Positions 58,750 through 64,000 of a stretch of DNA of 64,000 nucleotides are shown piece by piece (the first letter of the stretch is position 1; each line of letters opens with the position of its first letter). The stretch covers positions 487,740-551,739 of the forward strand of contig NZ_JH992924.1 in NCBI RefSeq assembly GCF_000315425.1, given 5' to 3'. The translations under genes were made by a program, and so were the position numbers. Source of the DNA: Massilia timonae CCUG 45783 (GTDB taxonomy: Bacteria > Pseudomonadota > Gammaproteobacteria > Burkholderiales > Burkholderiaceae_D). A model generated the notes under the pieces. It saw only the letters and a list, made by a program, of their open reading frames with translations, had not been told where the DNA came from and ran no database searches.

Positions 58750-59306
58750 ATATCCAAGGGAAGACCGTCACCCTCAGGGCTCCGGAACTCGATGACGTGC
58801 CGCGCCTGCATCGCTGGAGCAACGATCCGGAAGTATGGAATATGCTTGGCGGCTGGCATTTTCCGTTCTCGAGCCGCTCGACCGAAGACTGGGTCCGTTC
58901 GCGCAAGGACGGCAATCCGACCAGCCATGTCTTTTGCATCGACACGCCGGACGACGGCATGATCGGCACCGCCAACCTGGTGGACATCGACTGGAAAAAC
59001 GGCAACGCTTTCCACGGCATGATGATCGGGGAAAAAAACCTGCGCGGCCGCGGCTACGCCCTCGACACGGTGATGGCGATCATGCGCTATGCCTTCATGG
59101 AACTGGGCTTACAGCGCCTGGACGGCGACATGATTGCCTACAATCAACGTTCGATCCGCTTTTATCTTGACAAGTGTGGGTGGAAGCAGGAAGGGGTGCG
59201 CCGCAACTGGTTTTTTCGCGACGGCCAACACCACGACAAAATCGTTGTCGGCGTCACGCGGGACGACTACCTGGAACTGGTGCGCGCCAACCGCTACTGG
59301 GATTGA
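58746..59306 (+). CDS. GNAT-family N-acetyltransferase (RimJ/RimL-like)
   Basis: The 186-residue acetyltransferase has VTLRAPELDDVPRLHRWSND at the N-terminus, the acetyl-CoA loop GEKNLRGRGYALDTVMAIMR (about 97-116) and the C-terminal YNQRSIRFYLDKCGWKQEG. Members of this group acetylate ribosomal proteins, small amines or amino-sugars; PseH in pseudaminate synthesis is similar. Beside a DegT-like protein and a WbqC protein, a sugar or glycan amine is the likely acceptor, but this is inferred from context. Starts at 58746 with ATGA overlap. Confidence 0.88.
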   Translation: MNIQGKTVTLRAPELDDVPRLHRWSNDPEVWNMLGGWHFPFSSRSTEDWVRSRKDGNPTSHVFCIDTPDDGMIGTANLVDIDWKNGNAFHGMMIGEKNLRGRGYALDTVMAIMRYAFMELGLQRLDGDMIAYNQRSIRFYLDKCGWKQEGVRRNWFFRDGQHHDKIVVGVTRDDYLELVRANRYWD

Positions 59307-59437
59307 GTGGGTCAGGCGGCGCCTGGCGCCACGAAACGCATGCCCGATGACCGACAGCACATTGCCTGGGCTACCTTCCGGTGCGAACGGCATGGATATG
59401 GCACAATGCCCTTTCCAACCGAATGCTTGATGCCAAC

Positions 59438-60898
59438 ATGACTCCATTTGAACCGAATCTTTCCTCCATCGCCGTCGCGCGCGACGTGCTGTTGACGCCA
59501 TTCGGCCTCGACGAGGGCAAGCTGCTGCGCGCGCTGGGGACGATGTTCACGCACAAGGTCGATTACGCCGACCTGTACTTCCAGTTCACCAAGAGCGAAG
59601 GCTGGAGCCTGGAAGAGGGCATCGTCAAGACCGGCAGCTTCTCGATCGACCAGGGCGTCGGCGTGCGCGCCATCTCGGGCGACAAGACCGCGTTTTCGTA
59701 TTCCGACGAGATTTCCGAGCGCGCGCTGCTGGACGCCGCCACCGCCACGCGCACCATCGCGCGCGCCGGCGCCGGCCGCATCAAGGTGGCCGGCAGCGCG
59801 CTGCCGACCGGCGGCCGTTCGCTGTATTTGCCCAACGATCCGTTGGCTTCGCTCGATGCGACCGCGAAAGTGAAGCTGCTCGAGCGCGTGGAAAAGATGG
59901 CGCGCGCCAAGGATCCGCGCGTGGTGCAGGTGATGGCGGGCCTGGCCGGCGAATACGACGTGGTGCTGGTGGTGCGCAGCGACGGCGTGCTGGCGGCCGA
60001 CATCCGTCCGCTGGTGCGCGTGTCGGTGACCGTGATCGCCGAGCAGAACGGCCGGCGTGAAGTCGGCTCCTCCGGCGGCGGCGGCCGTTTCGACTACGGC
60101 TACTTCGACGACGAGGTGCTCGACCGCTATGCGACCGAGGCCGTCAAGTCGGCCTGCGTCAACCTGGAGGCGCGTCCGGCCCCGGCCGGTCCGATGACCA
60201 TCGTGCTGGGACCGGGCTGGCCCGGCGTGCTCTTGCATGAGGCGGTCGGCCACGGCCTGGAGGGCGACTTCAACCGCAAGGGCTCGTCCTCGTATGCCGG
60301 CATGATCGGACAGCGGGTGGCGGCCAAGGGCGTGACCGTGGTCGACGACGGCACCCTGCAAGACCGCCGCGGTTCGCTGAACATCGACGACGAAGGCAAC
60401 CCGACCCAGTGCACCACGCTGATCGAGGACGGCATCCTGAAGGGCTATATCCAGGACACGATGAATGCGCGCCTGATGAAGATGCCGGTCACCGGCAATG
60501 CGCGCCGCGAATCGTTCGCCCACCTGCCGATGCCGCGCATGACCAACACCTATATGCGCGCCGGCGACAAGGACCCGCAAGAGATCCTGGCCTCGGTCAA
60601 GAACGGCCTGTACGCAGTGAATTTCGGCGGCGGCCAGGTCGACATCACCAACGGCAAGTTCGTGTTCTCGGCCAGCGAGGCGTATATGATCGAGGACGGC
60701 AAGATCACCTATCCGGTGAAAGGCGCGACCCTGATCGGCAACGGCCCGGACGTGATGAACCGCATCTCGATGATCGGCAACGACATGCGCCTGGATTCGG
60801 GCGTCGGCGTGTGCGGCAAGGAAGGCCAGAGCGTGCCGGTGGGCGTCGGCCAGCCGACCCTGCGCATCGATGGGGTGACGGTGGGCGGGACGGCCTGA
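59438..60898 (+). CDS. tldD: Metalloprotease TldD
   Basis: The 486-residue TldD forms with TldE/PmbA a protease that trims peptides such as microcin B17 and CcdA antitoxin. The zinc motif H267-E268-AVG-H272 is in [14 protein letters not shown], and the [20 protein letters not shown] strand is usual. The chosen start is 59438 (MTPFEPN); an in-frame ATG at 59423 is possible. No tldE/pmbA gene is in the window. A hairpin terminator follows. Confidence 0.95.
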   Translation: MTPFEPNLSSIAVARDVLLTPFGLDEGKLLRALGTMFTHKVDYADLYFQFTKSEGWSLEEGIVKTGSFSIDQGVGVRAISGDKTAFSYSDEISERALLDAATATRTIARAGAGRIKVAGSALPTGGRSLYLPNDPLASLDATAKVKLLERVEKMARAKDPRVVQVMAGLAGEYDVVLVVRSDGVLAADIRPLVRVSVTVIAEQNGRREVGSSGGGGRFDYGYFDDEVLDRYATEAVKSACVNLEARPAPAGPMTIVLGPGWPGVLLHEAVGHGLEGDFNRKGSSSYAGMIGQRVAAKGVTVVDDGTLQDRRGSLNIDDEGNPTQCTTLIEDGILKGYIQDTMNARLMKMPVTGNARRESFAHLPMPRMTNTYMRAGDKDPQEILASVKNGLYAVNFGGGQVDITNGKFVFSASEAYMIEDGKITYPVKGATLIGNGPDVMNRISMIGNDMRLDSGVGVCGKEGQSVPVGVGQPTLRIDGVTVGGTA

Positions 60899-60920
60899 TC
60901 CGTCACTTGTCCTCACTCTC

Positions 60921-60943
60921 AATGCCCGGTTTTGCCGGGCATT
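60921..60943 (+). terminator. Hairpin terminator after tldD
   Basis: There is a perfect 9-bp stem (60921-60929 with 60935-60943), a 5-base loop, and only a weak T stretch afterwards. It probably serves tldD and the convergent gene. Confidence 0.6.
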
Positions 60944-60970
60944 GTAGCTTTTGGTGCGTTTGTGGCCGCG

Positions 60971-61450
60971 TCATTTCTGGCGTCGGGGTCTTTCACGCAC
61001 AGCGTCAAAAAATACACCTTGCCAGTGCACAATCAGCTTGTCTGGCGGTTTCTGGTATACATCCATGCAATCCAGATTCACCACCGTCACCGGATTCGGT
61101 AGCCCCAGGTTCTCTGCGCTGGCATTTGCGTGCCGATACAGATATTCCTCGGTCTCTGCGCGCGTCGCCTCGAACGTGGGTGCATCGCAGATGCGTTTGC
61201 CCAGTCGCACGCGGTTCGCTCCAATACTGAGTACTTGACCGATCATTCCATTGGCCTGGGCGTCGTCAAGCGCGCTGATCTGCGATGAGTCCAGCACAGC
61301 GGTCAATCTCCATTGTCCGATCACCGATTTGTCCTGGCTCTGGGCATTCGCAGGTGTTGATGCCCACATCGCTAGTGCGACTACCGCGACTGCGATATAG
61401 GCTTGAATGTCCCATCGCTGAGTGACGGTTCTGGCGAATGGATGTGACAT
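60971..61450 (-). CDS. Exported protein of unknown function, possible immunity protein, cut off from its RBS by IS256
   Basis: This 159-residue protein has a signal peptide (cleavage near ANA-QS, residue 37) and so is probably periplasmic. The mature part of about 123 residues has two cysteines (GKRICDAP and VNLDCMDVY) that may form a disulfide, and a single-domain beta-rich look (QWRLTAVLDSSQIS). I know of no family. The coding frame is intact, but its ATG lies within the 8-bp target duplication of the IS. The original ribosome-binding site (AGGAGA, still present at 62826-62831) is now 1.36 kb away. Before insertion it directly followed the lysozyme gene, so a periplasmic inhibitor of that lysozyme is the best guess. 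Confidence 0.7.
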   Translation of the reverse strand: MSHPFARTVTQRWDIQAYIAVAVVALAMWASTPANAQSQDKSVIGQWRLTAVLDSSQISALDDAQANGMIGQVLSIGANRVRLGKRICDAPTFEATRAETEEYLYRHANASAENLGLPNPVTVVNLDCMDVYQKPPDKLIVHWQGVFFDAVRERPRRQK

Positions 61451-61455
61451 GGTTC
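61448..61455. repeat. Target-site duplication, left copy
   Basis: CATGGTTC is repeated at 62820-62827. It contains the minus-strand start codon (CAT, 61448-61450) of the exported-protein gene. Eight-bp duplications are normal for IS256-family insertion. Confidence 0.9.
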
Positions 61456-62819
61456 GAGCCTGTCAGAATTTCTGTGTGGAACGGGGTCATGAAATAATCC
61501 CGAAAGGACTGTTCCATGACCGAAGTGATGACCACCAAGAAGCCCAAAAAACAGAAAGCAGCGTACCCGTTTCCCGTTGAGCTGATCGACCAGTTGCTGG
61601 CCCAGGTTGAGAACAAGGACGCCGAGTCGATCCTTGGCGAATCGGGCCTCGCCGGGCAGCTCAAAAAAATGCTGGCCGAGCGTATGTTGTCGGCCGAGTT
61701 GAACCACCACCTGGCCAACGAGGAAGACGGCAGCAGAAACCACCGCAACGGTAGCAGCCCGAAGAAGGTCTTGACGCCAGGCGGGGAGCTCCACCTGGAC
61801 ATTCCGCGCGATCGTCTGTCGAGCTTCGAGCCCAAACTGGTGGCCAAACATCAGCGCCGGATGTCGGGCTTCGACGATCACGTTATCAGCATGTACGCTC
61901 GTGGTATGAGCGTGCGCGAGATTCAGGCGCATTTGCTGGAGTTGTACGGCACCGAGGTGTCGCCAGACCTGATTTCGACCATCACCGACGAAGTGCTCGA
62001 GGAGGTCGCGCAGTGGCAGCAGCGGCCGCTCGAGGCGATGTATCCGATCGTGTATTTCGACGCGTTGCGCCTGAAGATCCGGGACGAAGGCACGGTCAAG
62101 AACAAGGCCGTATATCTGGCCTTGGGCATTCGTGCCGACGGCCGCAAGGAAGTGCTGGGTCTGTGGATCGAACAGACCGAAGGCGCCAAATTCTGGCTGA
62201 AGGTTTTCAACGAACTCAAGAACCGCGGACTGGACGATATCCTGATCGCCGTCGTCGATGGCCTGCGCGGCTTCCCGGAGGCCATCGAGGCCGTTTATCC
62301 GCAAGCGCAGATCCAGACGTGCATCGTGCACCTGATCCGCAATTCGACGACGCTTGCGGCCTGGAAGGACCGGAAGGAACTGGCAGCGGCGCTCAAGCCG
62401 ATCTACCACGCTGCCAACGCCGAGCTGGCCGAAGCGGCGCTGGATGCCTTTGCAGAAGGCCCATGGGGCACCAAGTTTCCGACCGTGGCCGCGATGTGGC
62501 GGCGCCAGTGGCAGCAGGTGATTCCGTTCTTTGCCTACCCACCTGAAGTGCGCACGATCATCTACACGACCAACGCTATTGAAAGCCTGCATATGCGTCT
62601 GCGGAAGATCGTCAAGAACCGTGGTCACTTCCCCAGCGACGAAGCCGCGACCAAGTTATTGTTCCTGGCCTTGCGCAATATCGAGAAAGATTGGAAGATG
62701 CCACAGCGTACCTGGAAGCAGGCTGCCAACCAGTTCGCCATCATGTTCGGCGAGCGCTTCACGAACGCGATTATCTAACTACGAATTCTGGCCCCGCACA
62801 CAGAATTTCTGACAGGTCC
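61456..62819 (+). mobile_element. IS256-family insertion sequence, 1364 bp
   Basis: The element has perfect 20-bp inverted repeats at 61459-61478 and 62797-62816, reading CCTGTCAGAATTTCTGTGTG inward from the left. Three terminal bases outside each repeat complete the ends. It is flanked by 8-bp direct repeats CATGGTTC. It holds one complete transposase gene. The intact repeats, target duplication and open frame suggest a recent insertion. Confidence 0.95.
61516..62778 (+). CDS. IS256-family DDE transposase (Mutator type)
   Basis: The 420-residue transposase has the catalytic acids D182 (PIVYFDALRLK), D248 (AVVDGLRGFPEA) and E356 (TTNAIESLHMRLRK), the hallmark of the IS256/Mutator group. TCIVHLIRNS and the terminal ERFTNAII are also typical. 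No frameshift or stop is present. The promoter should lie in the first 60 bp of the element. It is transcribed away from the exported-protein gene on the left and towards the lysozyme gene. Confidence 0.97.
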   Translation: MTEVMTTKKPKKQKAAYPFPVELIDQLLAQVENKDAESILGESGLAGQLKKMLAERMLSAELNHHLANEEDGSRNHRNGSSPKKVLTPGGELHLDIPRDRLSSFEPKLVAKHQRRMSGFDDHVISMYARGMSVREIQAHLLELYGTEVSPDLISTITDEVLEEVAQWQQRPLEAMYPIVYFDALRLKIRDEGTVKNKAVYLALGIRADGRKEVLGLWIEQTEGAKFWLKVFNELKNRGLDDILIAVVDGLRGFPEAIEAVYPQAQIQTCIVHLIRNSTTLAAWKDRKELAAALKPIYHAANAELAEAALDAFAEGPWGTKFPTVAAMWRRQWQQVIPFFAYPPEVRTIIYTTNAIESLHMRLRKIVKNRGHFPSDEAATKLLFLALRNIEKDWKMPQRTWKQAANQFAIMFGERFTNAII

Positions 62820-62827
62820 CATGGTTC
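62820..62827. repeat. Target-site duplication, right copy
   Basis: CATGGTTC abuts the right end of the IS. Together with GAGAACC at 62823-62829 on the minus strand, it retains the original ribosome-binding context of the exported-protein gene. Confidence 0.9.
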
Positions 62828-62829
62828 TC

Positions 62830-63357
62830 CTATCTTTCTGTTTCCAGAAACGGTGCGGCTTCCTCTGCGCGGCGCTTTACCAGACCACCTGCAACGACTT
62901 TTTTCACGCCGTTTTTAGTTCTTATTCGCACCCGTACAAACTGCTGCATATTGGCAGCAGCTCCGCTGAAATCACCGGCGTTGATGAGCTTATAGGTATT
63001 CCCGGCACCACCGATCCCCGTGTTATACGTGAACGAAACCAGGGCATCGAATTGGGCCTGGTTTAACTCTGCATGGACGTTGCGATGCACCCCTCCTTCG
63101 GCCTCTGCGACTTTACGAGAGAACTCAGCCTCGACCTGAGCAGGGCTGACAGCCCTCCCAAGCTCTTCTTCGGTACAAACGCCACGGTGAGCGAGCACGC
63201 TAATCCCCCATGTGCAGTGCCCACGGTTCTTGCCCATGTCGTTGTAATACCGGTATTGAACGGTTTCCGTATCGCGCAGCCGCTTGCGCGCCTCGGGGCT
63301 TATCCGCATATTGACAGTCGGTCGCTGAGGCAGTGTTTTCTCAACTGTTGCTGGCAT
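62830..63357 (-). CDS. GH24 phage-type lysozyme, probable T6SS cell-wall effector
   Basis: The 175-residue protein looks like a T4-type lysozyme (glycoside hydrolase 24). E31 and D40 fit the E-x8-D pair of T4 lysozyme (E11, D20), and the T in GHCTWGIS is in the third-residue region. NQAQFDALVSFTYNTGIGG and VAGGLVKRRAEEAAPFLE are classic lysozyme segments. It lacks a signal peptide, so it needs a holin or secretion system to reach murein. The hcp gene 136 bp away on the other strand points to type VI secretion. The start at 63357 follows AGAGGA. Its stop overlapped the ribosome-binding site of the exported protein before the IS entered. Confidence 0.85.
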   Translation of the reverse strand: MPATVEKTLPQRPTVNMRISPEARKRLRDTETVQYRYYNDMGKNRGHCTWGISVLAHRGVCTEEELGRAVSPAQVEAEFSRKVAEAEGGVHRNVHAELNQAQFDALVSFTYNTGIGGAGNTYKLINAGDFSGAAANMQQFVRVRIRTKNGVKKVVAGGLVKRRAEEAAPFLETER

Positions 63358-63493
63358 AAATGTCCTCTTGCTTGCTTTGAATACGCACTCTAGTCGCGAT
63401 GACACGGCGCGACTTTGCGCTCGGCTAAGCCAGTCCACCGACGAATGCACATAATCCACAGGCCGACCATCAGGTCGTAATCAGGGGAACCAC

Positions 63494-63892
63494 ATGGCAA
63501 TCGACGTATATCTGCAAATGGACGGTATCAAAGGAGAGTCGCAGGACGAGAGGCACAAGGACTGGATCGAGTGCGAGACCGTGCATTGGGGCATACATCA
63601 GCCCAAGAGCGCCACCAGTTCGACTGGCGGTGGACACACTGCGGAGCGTGCGGAGTTGGAGGAACTTTTATTCAGTAAAACGGCCGACCTGGCCAGCCCG
63701 ATACTTATGCAGCACTGCGCGATGGGTAAGACGATTCCGAAGGCCAAGCTCGAATTCATGCGTGCAGACGGCCAGGGCAACCCGATCAAATATTTCGAGA
63801 TCGAATTGGAGAATGTTCTGATCGGAAGTATCAGTCCTGGCATCGCCGCTGGTACTTTGCTGGGTAATCCCCCCATTTTTAGAGCACGCTAA
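63494..63892 (+). CDS. hcp: Hcp-family type VI secretion protein, 3'-truncated
   Basis: The 132-residue product is the start of an Hcp tube protein: MAIDVYLQMDGIKGESQD, then HTAERAELEELLFSKTADLASPIL and IEIELENVLIGSISPG-type text. Hcp proteins normally run to about 160 residues and end with a final pair of strands (ESVQLKYSKIKWKY-like). Here the similarity stops after GIAAGTLLG and is replaced by the unrelated PPIFRAR, so the gene is truncated. The break coincides with the presumed end of a second mobile element. RBS AGGGGAA precedes the ATG. Confidence 0.85.
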   Translation: MAIDVYLQMDGIKGESQDERHKDWIECETVHWGIHQPKSATSSTGGGHTAERAELEELLFSKTADLASPILMQHCAMGKTIPKAKLEFMRADGQGNPIKYFEIELENVLIGSISPGIAAGTLLGNPPIFRAR

Positions 63893-63901
63893 AAGTAGAG
63901 G

Positions 63902-64000
63902 CTAAGTGTCAAGTCCCGCCTGTTCATAAACCCGTTTGACAAATAATTCGGGGCGCTTTTTCTGCCATTCTTTGAGCGCCAGAATTGGTGTTTTGCTGTC
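63902..64000 (-). CDS. Transposase C-terminus (partial, runs off window)
   Basis: Thirty-three codons end at TAG 63902-63904 and continue beyond the window edge. The text KTPILALKEWQKKRPELF, then VKRVYEQAGLDT, resembles the C-terminus of integrase-core transposases of the IS3/IS481 type. Together with the Hcp truncation it marks a second insertion sequence entering the hcp gene from the right. The family cannot be fixed from this piece. Confidence 0.6.
   Translation of the reverse strand, partial: DSKTPILALKEWQKKRPELFVKRVYEQAGLDT

Overview
The window is high-GC bacterial DNA with betaproteobacterial gene content. Several features together suggest the family Oxalobacteraceae, with Massilia or a close relative as my best guess: a glnA-ntrB-ntrC operon carrying a DUF4124 gene, ferredoxin FdxA beside a TrxR-type ferredoxin-NADP reductase, a PHA-associated small protein, and many large TonB-dependent receptors. 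The assignment is from recall of gene content only. No rRNA, tRNA or CRISPR array was seen.

Layout. 1-5.9 kb holds redox genes (FNR, FdxA), an M4 metalloprotease overlapping a gene for an emfourin-type inhibitor, a PHA-granule-related small protein, acyl-CoA-binding protein, FKBP isomerase and an EI24 membrane protein. 6.3-11.1 kb has a large GT51/transpeptidase protein followed by a TAXI-type binding protein. 11.3-13.4 kb is an IS607-type element (serine recombinase plus TnpB), with a nested palindrome and a GGDEF-domain remnant at its far side. 13.6-16.7 kb has a CocE-type hydrolase, a protein of unknown function and a rhodanese. 16.8-21.8 kb is a nitrogen-control unit: NtrC-like sites and a sigma-54-like promoter precede glnA, then DUF4124, ntrB and ntrC. 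corA, an RhtA-like exporter and a flavoprotein follow. 26-36.5 kb carries three TonB-dependent receptors. The first two are tandem paralogues whose upstream DNA is also duplicated. 36.6-42.3 kb is housekeeping (rsmE, tkt, gap, map) with a membrane glutaredoxin and a small Cys-rich secreted protein. 42.4-48.5 kb carries two more related receptors on the minus strand. 48.9-60.9 kb has glnE, yhdP, a nitrilase-family amidase, an overlapping WbqC / DegT-like / GNAT operon and tldD.

The last 3 kb is the most unusual part. A divergent hcp and phage-type lysozyme pair was followed, in the lysozyme direction, by a small exported protein. This looks like a type VI secretion effector/immunity module. 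An IS256-family element with perfect 20-bp inverted repeats and an 8-bp target duplication sits between the ribosome-binding site and the start codon of the exported-protein gene. The hcp gene is cut short at its 3' end, next to another transposase that leaves the window.

Working together: GlnE (48.9 kb) modifies the glutamine synthetase made at 17.1 kb, and NtrB/NtrC control that gene. The five receptors imply uptake of large or scarce substrates under separate promoters, each with its own palindrome.
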